A DNA stretch of 64,000 bases from Zobellia barbeyronii (GCF_018603515.1 NZ_JACATN010000007.1:95657-159656); one strand, 5' to 3'. Shown: positions 24,006 to 33,026, counted from the stretch's first letter. The notes: generated from the letters alone by a model not told the origin. Translations and numbers: made by a program.

Positions 24006-25424
24006 CTATTGTAGAATTACTTCGCTGTATTGCGCATTGATGTTTATAGACTTAATCGAATTCTTATTACCCACACTACCCTTATAAACCACACTACCTT
24101 GATTGGTAGTTTTATCTAATTTCAGTTTAGAAGCAACTACGAATTCAGACGCAGTTCCGTTCATATAAATATTTGCTTCTACTTCAGGTAGACTGCATTC
24201 AAATTTTGCATTTTGAAGGGTAACATCAAGATTTTCAAAATCATCGGCTACATTATGAATAAATAGCGAACCAAAATTATGGGTCACAAAAGCCGTCTTC
24301 ATAAGGTTTTCTATCGTCACCTCAGAAGACCTAGAACTTAACCGGAGGTTAAAAACTTCTTCTAGGTCAACATTCTCGGAATAGTCCGCTCGCAATTGTC
24401 CATAATTCCATTTTTGGACGCTAATAGGGGTATACGAAACCGCAACCTTGGTCTCATCCCCATCTATAATTGCAGCGTATAATTTTGCATGAGAAAGCGT
24501 AGCGTTCATATTATTGGTATGTCCCGCTAGTTTCACCTCACCATGCCGCACATTCATTTTTATCTTAGTCGATTTGGGCATTTTAATCTTTATAGTCTTC
24601 TTTACCTTGTATTTTCTACTTTCCCCTCCCCTTTTATAATAAAAAGTATTTGAAGGCTGCCTCTGGTTTCGTTCTATTTCCTCCTCCATGCGCTCTTCCA
24701 TGGCCTCTGCTTTCCTTTCTTCTCGCTCTGCTCTCTTTTCTAACCTTGACTCTATTAGTTCTTTTTTGGCTTCCATTCTGTGTTCTAACTCTTTTTCATG
24801 CCGCTCACGTACCTTCTCATGTTTTGCTTCCATTTTTTGATGCCATTCTTCCATACTTTTTTCATAGGGCTTTCCAAAATTTTTCTGAAAATCTTCTTGC
24901 CATTTTTTAAGGTAGACCTCCCCCTCTCTTTCAAAAGCCTCGTGGTCAAAATTTGGATTCGGAGCTGGCGGCATAGGTGATTCGGGTGGCATTGGCATTT
25001 CCGCTAACTCTGAAAGATTAAAATCGAATTCAAATAAATCAAACTCTGGTACTTCAGGAATTTCAATATGTAAATCGTTTACATCAACAAATGAATTTGT
25101 TGACCATGAGTTATCGTTATGGCTAGTAACTACAACTTTTTTACTGTTCCCCATGATAGAGAAACCTTCCTTACTAAAATAGGCTTCTGCCTCTTTATCT
25201 GTTGCTCCTTCTAACTGAATAGTAGTTTCAATGCTAACTTGATTTTTATTCCATGTGTCAAACTCAATATCAGTATAACTGGTATTGATGTCCAGAATGG
25301 CATTATCTTCAACATTAAAACTCTCTGTATTTACTCTTTCCTTTTTTTGCCCATTGGCCCCTATGCTGATGAGGCATAGGGCAACCGTTAGGGACTTAAA
25401 CACTAGTCTCTGTAACTGCTCCAT
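24006..25424 (-). CDS. Exported protein with long charged coiled coil and DUF4097-like beta-repeat end
   Basis: A 472-residue predicted periplasmic or surface protein of unknown function. Signal peptide at about 1-25 (VALCLISIGANGQ). The next 100 residues look like short beta-strands (ILDINTSYTDIEFDTW). After a Met/Pro/Glu linker (MPMPPESPMPPAPNP) comes a very charged helix of about 100 residues (about 170-265; repeated EER, EKR, HEK, MEA). The C-terminal part has beta-solenoid-like adhesin periodicity (VRHGEVKLAGHTNNMNATLS and similar), as in DUF4097 proteins. It overlaps the end of the anti-sigma gene by 29 bases, so it is the third gene of a sigma/anti-sigma operon. A sensor or effector for that pair is possible. 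Confidence 0.78.
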   Translation of the reverse strand: MEQLQRLVFKSLTVALCLISIGANGQKKERVNTESFNVEDNAILDINTSYTDIEFDTWNKNQVSIETTIQLEGATDKEAEAYFSKEGFSIMGNSKKVVVTSHNDNSWSTNSFVDVNDLHIEIPEVPEFDLFEFDFNLSELAEMPMPPESPMPPAPNPNFDHEAFEREGEVYLKKWQEDFQKNFGKPYEKSMEEWHQKMEAKHEKVRERHEKELEHRMEAKKELIESRLEKRAEREERKAEAMEERMEEEIERNQRQPSNTFYYKRGGESRKYKVKKTIKIKMPKSTKIKMNVRHGEVKLAGHTNNMNATLSHAKLYAAIIDGDETKVAVSYTPISVQKWNYGQLRADYSENVDLEEVFNLRLSSRSSEVTIENLMKTAFVTHNFGSLFIHNVADDFENLDVTLQNAKFECSLPEVEANIYMNGTASEFVVASKLKLDKTTNQGSVVYKGSVGNKNSIKSININAQYSEVILQ

Positions 25425-25980
25425 TTTTTGATGATTTTAATTGATTCAACTTTTCTTTAAGCCTATGCAATAACTGTAGGCGTAATTGTAGGTTTTTAAC
25501 CATTGCGGTAATCGTTTGGTCATTTGGACCTATTTCATTTAACTCTTTGCTCAACCTTCCGTATTCGTAATTCAATTCACTCAACTCTCCCATAAAACTA
25601 TCTATTAGCGCTTTATTCTTATCCGAAACTTCCAATCCTGAAATTTCTAGATTGATGCTGGCCATATAATAATTCTCCACTTTTTTTAAGTCAGGCGAAA
25701 GGTCTCCCAACGATAACTTTTCTACTGGCGTAACTTCTGTTTGTTTCTCAACTACGATTTCTTCGGGAACAGATGAGTTTTCTTGCCAAAAAAAGTAGCT
25801 TCCAAATCCCAATAGCAATATGACTGAAGCCGCAATTTTCAAATAGGGTAACTTCTTTTTCTTTTGCTCCGGCAGTTCTGCGTCCAAACGTTTAAGAAAA
25901 CGCTCTTCATGACCAGCTTTTAAAATTGGTCTACCCTCCTCCTCTTCGTTCCCAAAAATTTTCCTAATATCTTGCGCCAT
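25396..25980 (-). CDS. Putative membrane anti-sigma factor
   Basis: A 194-residue single-pass membrane protein. A short acidic cytoplasmic segment with EERFLKRLDAELPEQKKKK precedes one transmembrane helix at about 48-65 (IAASVILLLGFGSYFFW) and a periplasmic part predicted to be mostly helical (LKKVENYYMASINLEISGLE; MVKNLQLRLQLLHRLKEKLN). The topology and its position, overlapping the sigma gene by 17 bases, fit an anti-sigma regulator, but no zinc-binding (ZAS) motif is present and no family was recognised from sequence. It also overlaps the next gene by 29 bases, so three genes are read in a nested series. Confidence 0.78.
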   Translation of the reverse strand: MAQDIRKIFGNEEEEGRPILKAGHEERFLKRLDAELPEQKKKKLPYLKIAASVILLLGFGSYFFWQENSSVPEEIVVEKQTEVTPVEKLSLGDLSPDLKKVENYYMASINLEISGLEVSDKNKALIDSFMGELSELNYEYGRLSKELNEIGPNDQTITAMVKNLQLRLQLLHRLKEKLNQLKSSKNGAVTETSV

Positions 25981-26506
25981 AATTCTTTTCTTTCAGTAAT
26001 TGCTTCAAATATCCTTTTCCTCGTAAAAGTCTAGTCCGACAAGTGGTTTCTGTTAGACTTAATATTTGCGATATTTCGCCATGATCATAACCTTCTAACA
26101 AATACATCATAACTACATATTTATATTTTTCTGGCAATTCTTGCATCGCGGCCTTAATCTCTTTTACTGTAACACCATCATCTACAGACCAATCTTCATC
26201 TTCCGTCACAGGCAGATGACGCTCTTCAAATTCAATAGTTTCATGTTTTTTCGACTTTAAAAAATCAATACATTTATTGATTACTATTCTTTTAAGCCAC
26301 GCACCAAACGTAACATTGCCCTCATACTGCTCTATTCTCTGGAAAGCCTTTAGAAAAGACTCTTGTAAAACATCTTCTGCATCATCAGTATTTTTAACAT
26401 ACCGCATAGCCAAACAGAACATACCATCACAGTACTGCCGGTAAAGTTTCAGCTGTCCTTTTCTGTTATTATTTTTACACTGTTCTACTACGTCAATCTG
26501 AAACAT
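25964..26506 (-). CDS. ECF-type RNA polymerase sigma factor
   Basis: A 180-residue group IV sigma-70 factor. Region 2 is clear (YVKNTDDAEDVLQESFLKAF and FGAWLKRIVINKCIDFLK), as is region 4 with its helix-turn-helix (LPEKYKYVVMMYLLEGYDHG, EISQILSLTETTCRTRLLRG). The linker is acidic. It heads the operon of anti-sigma and coiled-coil protein and is divergent from galM. No TonB/SusCD genes are adjacent, so this is not the polysaccharide-utilisation type; an envelope or stress signal is more likely. Confidence 0.93.
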   Translation of the reverse strand: MFQIDVVEQCKNNNRKGQLKLYRQYCDGMFCLAMRYVKNTDDAEDVLQESFLKAFQRIEQYEGNVTFGAWLKRIVINKCIDFLKSKKHETIEFEERHLPVTEDEDWSVDDGVTVKEIKAAMQELPEKYKYVVMMYLLEGYDHGEISQILSLTETTCRTRLLRGKGYLKQLLKEKNYGARY

Positions 26507-26584
26507 TGGTCGGGTTTCGTTGTCTGTTTTGAATCTATTCTATTATAAGGACGAAAGAAATACGCTTGTGTTGCAAAAAACACA

Positions 26585-26592
26585 TAATTTTG
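26585..26592 (+). promoter_or_regulatory. Candidate -7 element of galM
   Basis: TAATTTTG matches TAnnTTTG, 23 bases before the TTG start, with TTG at 26566-26568 as a possible -33 (spacing 16, a little short). Confidence 0.42.
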
Positions 26593-26614
26593 TAAAGATT
26601 TTAATTAGATACAT

Positions 26615-27520
26615 TTGAAACAAGTTACTATACAATCCGAAAACATTATCCTAATCGTTCTAGATTACGGTGCTGTAATTCAAAAATTATTAGTTAAAGG
26701 AACTGACGGAAACTACACAAATGTAGTTGTTGGTCTCAACTACCCTAGCGCTTATGAAAATGATAAGAAGTGTTTGGGTGCCTGTGTGGGAAGATACGCT
26801 GGCCGAATTTCTAAAGGTGGTTTTGTTTTAGACCAACAAAGCTATCCTTTACATAATGTAAATGGCATTCATTTACATGGTGGAAAAAAAGGTTTTGCAG
26901 AGAAAAATTGGAAATTTGAAGAAGTCAATTACGGCCCAGAACCTTTCATAAAACTATCTTATGTAAGCAAGCACCTAGAAGAAGGATACCCAGGCAATTT
27001 AAAAGTTACCGTAACTTATAAGTTAGAAAACAATGCCTTAGTCATTGAACATAAGGCGGAGACTGACCGTAAAACGGTTGTGAATCTAACCAATCATACT
27101 TATTTTAAATTAGATTACGGAGAAGGTATAGCAGATTATCTGTTGCAAATGAACTGTACACATTTTACCGAAAGCGGTAAAGATTTACTGCCTACAGGAA
27201 ATTTTGTATCAGTAAAAGGGACTCCCTATAATTTTCTAGAAGAAAGACCTATTGGAAATACACCTTTAGATATACCATTCGCTATCCATCCCAAAACCAA
27301 TTTAGCAGCTCGGGTCAAGTCTAAAAGGTCTGGTATTACTATGACCGTGCAAACCAACCAGCCTGCTCTTGTTGTTTATACACCACCAGAATTCCCTAGT
27401 ATTTGTTTTGAAACACAGAATTTTCCCGATGCACCAAATCAGCCTAACTTTCCAAGTTCGGTTTTAAAACCTGGTGAAGAATATAGTAATATATCTAAAT
27501 ATCACTTTTCGGTTACATAG
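26615..27520 (+). CDS. galM: Aldose 1-epimerase (galactose mutarotase)
   Basis: Interconverts alpha and beta anomers of aldoses, feeding sugar catabolism. The 301-residue beta-sandwich protein has the family landmarks NGIHLHGGKKGF, NLTNHTYFKLD (catalytic-site His), PTGNFVSVKGTPYNF and the Glu-bearing end CFETQNFPDAPNQPNFPSS. The start is TTG, read as Met; no ATG lies upstream in frame. No signal peptide, so cytoplasmic. It stands alone between the divergent sigma gene and a bidirectional terminator shared with ohr. Confidence 0.93.
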   Translation: MKQVTIQSENIILIVLDYGAVIQKLLVKGTDGNYTNVVVGLNYPSAYENDKKCLGACVGRYAGRISKGGFVLDQQSYPLHNVNGIHLHGGKKGFAEKNWKFEEVNYGPEPFIKLSYVSKHLEEGYPGNLKVTVTYKLENNALVIEHKAETDRKTVVNLTNHTYFKLDYGEGIADYLLQMNCTHFTESGKDLLPTGNFVSVKGTPYNFLEERPIGNTPLDIPFAIHPKTNLAARVKSKRSGITMTVQTNQPALVVYTPPEFPSICFETQNFPDAPNQPNFPSSVLKPGEEYSNISKYHFSVT

Positions 27521-27531
27521 CAAAAAAAAGC

Positions 27532-27563
27532 CCTAAGAAGTACGACTTCTTAGGTTTTTTTTT
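27532..27563. terminator. Bidirectional terminator between galM and ohr
   Basis: Perfect stem CCTAAGAAG / CTTCTTAGG with a 5-base loop, T-run on the right and A-run on the left, so it can serve both convergent genes. Confidence 0.9.
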
Positions 27564-27577
27564 ATGTAAAGCATATT

Positions 27578-28003
27578 CTATTCTTCTACCATTAAATTAA
27601 GTTCAACGGTAATATTATCTCTTGTAGCTTTACTATAAGGACATATTTCATGAGCTGCATTAATTAGCTCTTCTCCTTTTTCTTTATCTACGGTAGGTAA
27701 AAGGCAATCTAATGTAGCATCAATAAAAAATCCATCTTCATCTTTATTAAAACCGATAATAGCCGTTACGCTAAAATCGCCCAAATCATCTACACCAAGA
27801 TCTTTTGAAACTGCTTGAAGCGCTCCTGCAAAACAGGTTGAATAAGCCGCTGCAAAAAGTTGTTCTGGATTGGTAGATTTGCCATCTGTCTTTCCATTTA
27901 TGCCAGGCATCTTAATATCTAAATCTACAGCACCATCATCACTTTTAACATGACCGGCTCTACCTCCTGTATTCGTTGCTTCCGTTTTAAAAATAGTTTT
28001 CAT
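27578..28003 (-). CDS. ohr: Organic hydroperoxide resistance protein (OsmC/Ohr family)
   Basis: Thiol peroxidase reducing organic hydroperoxides. The 141 residues carry the two redox cysteines in STCFAGAL (Cys57) and HEICPYSKAT (Cys121), the spacing typical of Ohr, and the early Arg in TGGRAGHV that assists the peroxidatic Cys. No OhrR regulator is adjacent. ATG at 28003 is the only suitable start. Convergent with galM through the shared terminator. Confidence 0.95.
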   Translation of the reverse strand: MKTIFKTEATNTGGRAGHVKSDDGAVDLDIKMPGINGKTDGKSTNPEQLFAAAYSTCFAGALQAVSKDLGVDDLGDFSVTAIIGFNKDEDGFFIDATLDCLLPTVDKEKGEELINAAHEICPYSKATRDNITVELNLMVEE

Positions 28004-28157
28004 TACGTATAAGTTTATGATTACGTGAACAAGTTAAGCCATGCAATTACAAAAAAATAGAATGAGTTATTAAATTAATGTGAAAACCATCTTTCCCGTC
28101 AAAAAAAGAATGGATTAAACACCTAATGCGTAACTTAGATTAACCAATAGCAAAACA

Positions 28158-28718
28158 ATGAAATTTTTAAAGTGGACTCTTATCACGTTTGCAGTATTAG
28201 GCCTTCTATTCTTTTTTGTAATAAGCCCGTATATGAAAACGCAAACAAAAAAAAATAGCCCTGAGAAAACGGTGGCTTATGAAAAAAATGGAATGGACCT
28301 GTCAGTAACCTACTCCAGTCCTTCAAAAAAAGATAGAATAATATTTGGTGAACTTGTGCCTTACGATGCCGTTTGGCGGACGGGAGCGAACGAACCCACT
28401 ACCTTTTCTACTACTAACGATATAAAAATAGCTGGCGAAAATCTTCCTGCCGGTACCTACTCATTATGGACTAGACCCAGCCGCCAAAGTTGGTCTATAA
28501 TATTTAACAAAAACATACCGGACTGGGGTGTAAGTATTCTCAGTGGAGGAAAAGAAACCAACAGAGTTCCTGAAGAAGATGTGGTTGAAATTGAAATACC
28601 AACAGAGCAAACAGCGGAAACGATAGAAAATTTTACCATAGATTTCGATATGCAAAATCAACTCTACATGCTTATTTCTTGGGACAGAACGCTAATTAAA
28701 GTACCAATTAGTAAATAA
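28158..28718 (+). CDS. DUF2911 domain membrane-anchored protein
   Basis: A 186-residue protein with an N-terminal transmembrane or signal-anchor helix (LITFAVLGLLFFFVISPY) and a DUF2911 domain recognised by LSVTYSSPSKKDRIIFGELV, VPYDAVWRTGANEPTTF, LPAGTYSLWTRPS and the closing LISWDRTLIKVPI. The family is widespread in Bacteroidota and of unknown function, and is expected in the periplasm as a beta-rich domain. Its stop is followed two bases later by the meaB TTG, so the genes are probably cotranscribed, although no functional link is known. Confidence 0.9.
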   Translation: MKFLKWTLITFAVLGLLFFFVISPYMKTQTKKNSPEKTVAYEKNGMDLSVTYSSPSKKDRIIFGELVPYDAVWRTGANEPTTFSTTNDIKIAGENLPAGTYSLWTRPSRQSWSIIFNKNIPDWGVSILSGGKETNRVPEEDVVEIEIPTEQTAETIENFTIDFDMQNQLYMLISWDRTLIKVPISK

Positions 28719-28720
28719 GT

Positions 28721-29764
28721 TTGGAGAAAAATAAAAATACAGATCCAAAGGGTATTTCTCAAATTCAAAAGAAGAGAAAAAATACTGTTGACCCTACCAC
28801 ATTGGTTGAAGCTCTATGTAAAGGCGATAAAACCGCTCTTGGTAGAGCAATCACGTTAGTCGAGAGTAATAATAAAAGACATATTGAGGAGGCCAACGAG
28901 GTCGTTACCCAATGTTTAAAGCGCCCAACTAAAAGCATTCGTGTTGGTATAACCGGTGTGCCAGGTGTTGGCAAAAGTACTTTTATAGAAACGTTTGGCC
29001 AACTGTTAACTTCACAAGGAAATAAGGTAGCTGTACTTACCGTAGACCCTACAAGTAGCCAAAGTAGAGGTAGTATTTTAGGAGACAAGACTAGAATGGA
29101 AGTTTTAGCAAAAGACCCCAATGCCTTTATACGCCCATCTCCTTCTGGTTTATCTTTAGGTGGCGTCACCCGCAAAACAAGAGAATCAATTATTTTATGT
29201 GAAGCAGCAGGTTTTTCTATTATTTTGATAGAAACCGTGGGTGTTGGGCAAAATGAAACTACCGTTCATGGCATGGTAGACTTTTTTCTACTCTTAAAAT
29301 TGGCAGGTGCAGGCGATGAGCTACAGGGAATAAAAAGAGGCATTATTGAAATGGCAGATGGTATTGTCATTAACAAGGCAGATGGAGATAACCTAGCCAA
29401 AGCAAAAATTGCAAAAAGCGAATTTGAAGGTGCTTTACAATTATTCCCACCAAAAGAAAATGGCTGGAGACCAAAAGTGTCTTTCTGCTCTTCTATAGAA
29501 AACACAGGTATTGTAGAAGTTTGGGAAATCATTAGCGGTTATATTGATAAAAGTAAAAAGACCGACTATTTTAACGAAAAGCGAAAACAACAAAATAAGA
29601 ACTGGCTTTTTGAAGCTATTGAAGAAAGACTTAAATCAGATTTTTTTAGTGACTCCCAAATATCAAAAGAAATAGGCAGTTATGTTGAACAGGTAATTTC
29701 TAAAGAAATCTCACCTTTTTATGCCGCAGACCAATTGATAACAATTTTTAAAACCCGCTCTTAA
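28721..29764 (+). CDS. meaB: Methylmalonyl-CoA mutase-associated GTPase MeaB (ArgK)
   Basis: G3E GTPase that loads and protects the adenosylcobalamin cofactor of methylmalonyl-CoA mutase. The 347 residues contain the P-loop GVPGVGKST (about 82-90), switch region TSSQSRGSILGDKTRM, RPSPSGLSLGGVTRKTRE, the G3-like ETVGVGQNE and the NKADGD base-recognition motif, and a C-terminal helical dimerisation arm. The start is TTG immediately after the DUF2911 stop. The mutase itself is not in the window; the PduO adenosyltransferase at 9329 supplies the same cofactor. Confidence 0.94.
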   Translation: MEKNKNTDPKGISQIQKKRKNTVDPTTLVEALCKGDKTALGRAITLVESNNKRHIEEANEVVTQCLKRPTKSIRVGITGVPGVGKSTFIETFGQLLTSQGNKVAVLTVDPTSSQSRGSILGDKTRMEVLAKDPNAFIRPSPSGLSLGGVTRKTRESIILCEAAGFSIILIETVGVGQNETTVHGMVDFFLLLKLAGAGDELQGIKRGIIEMADGIVINKADGDNLAKAKIAKSEFEGALQLFPPKENGWRPKVSFCSSIENTGIVEVWEIISGYIDKSKKTDYFNEKRKQQNKNWLFEAIEERLKSDFFSDSQISKEIGSYVEQVISKEISPFYAADQLITIFKTRS

Positions 29765-29804
29765 ATAATTAGCTTAATTTGCGAGCTAAACTTCTTTTAA
29801 TCTG

Positions 29805-30767
29805 ATGGATTTAGTTACCACATCCCTTCTTTCTATTGTTATACCGGTCTTTAATGAGTCCGAAAATGTTGTTCTTCTTACAGACAGAATACACGAGAGC
29901 TTGGTTGGTTACGATTACCAGATTATTTATGTAGATGATTTTTCTTTTGATGGTACTCGAAAAATTATCAAAAACATGAAAGATGAGAAAGTACACCTCA
30001 TTAGTCTTAAACGGAATTATGGCCAAAGTTTGGCTTTAGCAGCAGGTATTGATTATGCAGAGGGTGAATATATCATTACCATGGATGGTGATATGCAAAA
30101 CGACCCGAGTGACATCCCCAAGATGTTGATGTATGTAGTAAACGAAGATTATGATCTTGTTACTGGTATTCGCGCAGAAAGAAAAGATTCGTTCGTAAAA
30201 AAAATTCCTTCTAAAATAGCTAATGCCTTAATACGCCGTACGGCCAAGCTCGATATAAAAGATAATGGCTGTGCCCTAAAAATTTTTACTAAAGAAACAG
30301 CAAAAGAACTGAACCTTTACGGAGAAATGCATCGGTTTATCACCTTATTGGCACATTTTGAGGGAGCGCGTATCAAACAAGTACCCGTGAAACATCATGC
30401 CAGACATGCAGGGACATCAAAATATGGTTTGGAGCGTATCTTTAAGGTTGTGGCAGACATCATGTTACTACTCTTCATCAGAAAGTATTTCCAAAGACCA
30501 ATTCACTTCTTTGGTATTTTTGGTTTTGTACTGATATTAATTGGTCTAATTATAAACGCACATCTATTGGTGGTTAAATTTGGACTAGGAGAAGACATCG
30601 GTTCTAGACCATTACTAACATTTGGTATGATGTTTATACTAGCAGGGATTCAATTATTTACTATTGGTATCGTTATGGAGCTATTGATACGCACCTATTA
30701 TGAATCACAGAATAAGCGTCCTTATAGAATTAAGAACGTGGCGGTTGGAGACCAAATAAAATCATAG
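29805..30767 (+). CDS. GT2 glycosyltransferase, polyprenyl-phosphate sugar synthase type (DPM1/GtrB-like)
   Basis: Probably transfers a sugar from a nucleotide donor to undecaprenyl phosphate on the cytoplasmic face. The 320 residues have a GT-A domain with VIPVFNESENV, YVDDFSFDGT and the DxD motif MDGDMQNDP, followed by RNYGQSLALAAG upstream of it, then two C-terminal transmembrane helices (about 232-255 and 270-292), the architecture of GtrB/ArnC/DPM1-like enzymes. It is convergent with the ArnT-like gene at 30797, which needs a polyprenyl-linked sugar donor, so the pair may form one modification route. The sugar cannot be told from sequence. Confidence 0.88.
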   Translation: MDLVTTSLLSIVIPVFNESENVVLLTDRIHESLVGYDYQIIYVDDFSFDGTRKIIKNMKDEKVHLISLKRNYGQSLALAAGIDYAEGEYIITMDGDMQNDPSDIPKMLMYVVNEDYDLVTGIRAERKDSFVKKIPSKIANALIRRTAKLDIKDNGCALKIFTKETAKELNLYGEMHRFITLLAHFEGARIKQVPVKHHARHAGTSKYGLERIFKVVADIMLLLFIRKYFQRPIHFFGIFGFVLILIGLIINAHLLVVKFGLGEDIGSRPLLTFGMMFILAGIQLFTIGIVMELLIRTYYESQNKRPYRIKNVAVGDQIKS

Positions 30768-30772
30768 ATACC

Positions 30773-30798
30773 TTTTAGTAATTCCTAAAACTATTTTT
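30773..30798. terminator. Weak hairpin between convergent glycosyltransferase genes
   Basis: TTTTAG / CTAAAA stem with a 6-base loop in the 29-base gap between convergent stops, followed by CTATTTTT. AT-only stem, so a tentative terminator. Confidence 0.3.
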
Positions 30799-32452
30799 AC
30801 CGAATGTGAATAAGATGCATTTTCTTTAATGCTCTCTTTCGAGTAGAAGGGTTCAAGAAGTCTTTACTAAGCATTGAAACCTGATAATCGTTTTCAGTAA
30901 ACTGCTGGTCCCAATCAAGACCGGCATCTTTAACTCTTCGCAAGTCTATATCATTTACGTAAATCCAAATATCTTTTTTGCCTTTAATAGCTTTTAATGA
31001 TTTATGCCGCACAGGATGCCGGTTATAAAAATCTAACGCCCATGTATTAAAATCAGATATGCGATAAATCTGATCTACAGGTATTTGCTCTTCTGACACT
31101 ACTTCCGCCATACTAGAACCCGCCTGGTATTTTAAAAGCTCAGGGTAAAAATGAAGATTCAATACGGAATTTAAGAGCAAAGAACTATAGACTGATATAG
31201 TCATAATCCGTAGAAAACGTGCTTCTCTTTTTAAACAGAAATAAATGATGACCATGAGCAAAACAATCAAAAGAACCGAAGCGATAACCCTTTCGAACTT
31301 GAATACATAAAAGCAGATGAATAAAATTGCCGTAAATACTATACTAAGAATAAAATACTGCGAGCCTAAAAGTATCCTAAGAGGCTTTTTTTTATCAAAT
31401 CTGATTAAATCATTTATGTACGATGCAGTGAGTACAGCAAATAAAGGAATTACTATGTTCAGGTAATGAGGTAATTTAAACTGAGAAAGACTAGCTACTA
31501 TAAAAAAGATAGCAATCGTACCCAAAGTCAAAAATTCAAACTTTGGATTATAAGTAAATTTCAATTTAAACAATGTTCTGACCCGAGAGCCTACCGCAAA
31601 GAGCGCAGGAATCGTCCATGGAATGAAAATCCATAAAAAGGTATGAAAAAAGAAAAAATAGTCTTTAGAAGTCTCCCCCATAACTCCTCCGGTACGTTCT
31701 AAACTCTGTTCCCAAAATATAAACAGAATACCGCTGCGGTTTGCAGTTCCACGTATCACCTTTTCTGGATGTAGATCAAACTGATGATAATAAGCATACA
31801 ACATTGGAGCTATAGCTATTCCAAAAAAAACGAGACCCACCAAAACTTTCCAACTAAATAAACTTTCCCATTTTCTGGTATAGCTCAAATGACAAATAAT
31901 GGCCACACCAATTACAAAAAGAGCAATCTGGCCTTTGGACGAAAAGGCTAAACCTGCTGCCAACCCTCCTATTATAATGGAAATTAAAGTCCGTTTTTCA
32001 ATGTAAGTAGCAAATTGCCAAATAGATAAAATGGTGAAAGCCGTAAGAACTGCATCAGTCCTAACATCTATTACCGATAATACTATGGTTTGTGCAGTTA
32101 GGAAAATTAAAGCTGCCAATTTCCCCGTATTGGTATTATAAAGTAGCTTACCTAACCCGTAGCAACTATAAGCCCCTAATAAAGTAACCAGTATGGCGGG
32201 TATTCTATATGCCCAATCAAATAATCCGAAAATTTTAAAGGAAAAAGCAGCAAGCCAAAAGTGTAAATGTGGCTTATCAAGATACTGCGCACCACCTTTT
32301 ATAAGGTTAACAAAGTCGTTCTCTTGAACCATTCTCATTGCCATTACGGCAAATTGAGCAGAATCTGCTTCAAAGAGGGTGACAAACATTCCGGCCACGT
32401 AGACCAGAACAATTAACATTAATAAAGACCAATACCTAAGGTTCGATATCAT
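30797..32452 (-). CDS. ArnT/GT39-like integral membrane glycosyltransferase
   Basis: A 551-residue GT-C fold enzyme with about 11-13 transmembrane helices. The first periplasmic loop holds the acidic motif FEADSAQFAVMAMRM (Asp as candidate catalytic base), and the conserved block LDKPHLHFWLAAFSFKIFG plus YRIPAILVTLLG is diagnostic of the PMT/ArnT group. A soluble periplasmic C-terminal domain follows the last helix. Such enzymes move a sugar from undecaprenyl phosphate to lipid A or another envelope acceptor. It overlaps the PAP2 gene by 17 bases, suggesting joint lipid modification and recycling. Confidence 0.88.
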   Translation of the reverse strand: MISNLRYWSLLMLIVLVYVAGMFVTLFEADSAQFAVMAMRMVQENDFVNLIKGGAQYLDKPHLHFWLAAFSFKIFGLFDWAYRIPAILVTLLGAYSCYGLGKLLYNTNTGKLAALIFLTAQTIVLSVIDVRTDAVLTAFTILSIWQFATYIEKRTLISIIIGGLAAGLAFSSKGQIALFVIGVAIICHLSYTRKWESLFSWKVLVGLVFFGIAIAPMLYAYYHQFDLHPEKVIRGTANRSGILFIFWEQSLERTGGVMGETSKDYFFFFHTFLWIFIPWTIPALFAVGSRVRTLFKLKFTYNPKFEFLTLGTIAIFFIVASLSQFKLPHYLNIVIPLFAVLTASYINDLIRFDKKKPLRILLGSQYFILSIVFTAILFICFYVFKFERVIASVLLIVLLMVIIYFCLKREARFLRIMTISVYSSLLLNSVLNLHFYPELLKYQAGSSMAEVVSEEQIPVDQIYRISDFNTWALDFYNRHPVRHKSLKAIKGKKDIWIYVNDIDLRRVKDAGLDWDQQFTENDYQVSMLSKDFLNPSTRKRALKKMHLIHIR

Positions 32453-33017
32453 ACAGATATTTCTCTATTGCAAATATATACAACTTAGAAAATAACCAGC
32501 TAAAAAACAACCCTATTAGAAGACCCGTTAACACATCTAATGGAAAATGAACGCCTAAATAGATTCTACTGTAAGCAACTAGAAGTGCCCAAGACATCAA
32601 GAAAAATCCTATGTAAGCATATTTATGCTTCAGCACTAAAGTAAAGAAAAATGCTACTGCAAAACTATTTGCCGCATGTGCAGAAAAGTAACCGAATTTA
32701 CCTCCACAAGATGATTTCACCAATCTTACCAAGCCATCCAAATCTGGGTCATGACATGGTCGCAAACGCTGTACTCCATATTTAAAGAAGTTACCTAGTT
32801 GATCGGTAACAACAATTAACAATACAACCGTAACCAAAAGGACTAAAGTCTTTTTTAACCCATAGGTTTTGTAAGCTAAAAATAATAGGGCAGCATACAA
32901 GGGTATGGCACTAAACTTGTCCGAAATAAACAGCCAAAAACCATCCCAGTCAGAGGTCCCTAAATTGTTTAGAAAAAGGAAGAGTTCTTTATCTTGTTGA
33001 ATAAGTTCTTGCCACAT
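32436..33017 (-). CDS. PAP2 family membrane phosphatase
   Basis: A 193-residue six-helix membrane acid phosphatase, likely hydrolysing undecaprenyl pyrophosphate or a lipid phosphate in the periplasmic leaflet. All three PAP2 motifs are seen: KYGVQRLRP (KxxxxxxRP, about residues 83-91), FSAHAANSFAVA (P/S-SGH equivalent with a His general acid) and SRIYLGVHFPLDVLTG (SRxxxxxHxxxD). Its end overlaps the ArnT-like gene by 17 bases, and the upstream 75-residue gene lies nine bases away, so all belong to one transcript. Confidence 0.92.
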   Translation of the reverse strand: MWQELIQQDKELFLFLNNLGTSDWDGFWLFISDKFSAIPLYAALLFLAYKTYGLKKTLVLLVTVVLLIVVTDQLGNFFKYGVQRLRPCHDPDLDGLVRLVKSSCGGKFGYFSAHAANSFAVAFFFTLVLKHKYAYIGFFLMSWALLVAYSRIYLGVHFPLDVLTGLLIGLFFSWLFSKLYIFAIEKYLYDIEP

Positions 33018-33026
33018 CTTCTTTAA

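Noticed and set aside
24650..24980. Hydrophobic plus-strand frames opposite the coiled-coil gene
   Set aside because: Antisense of a GAA/AAG-rich charged helix automatically reads as Phe/Leu/Ser, so apparent membrane helices are artefacts.
28721..29764. Reading ArgK/MeaB as an arginine/ornithine transport kinase
   Set aside because: The old ArgK label is a misannotation; the GVPGVGKST P-loop and SLGGVTRKTRE motif are those of the MeaB G3E GTPase.
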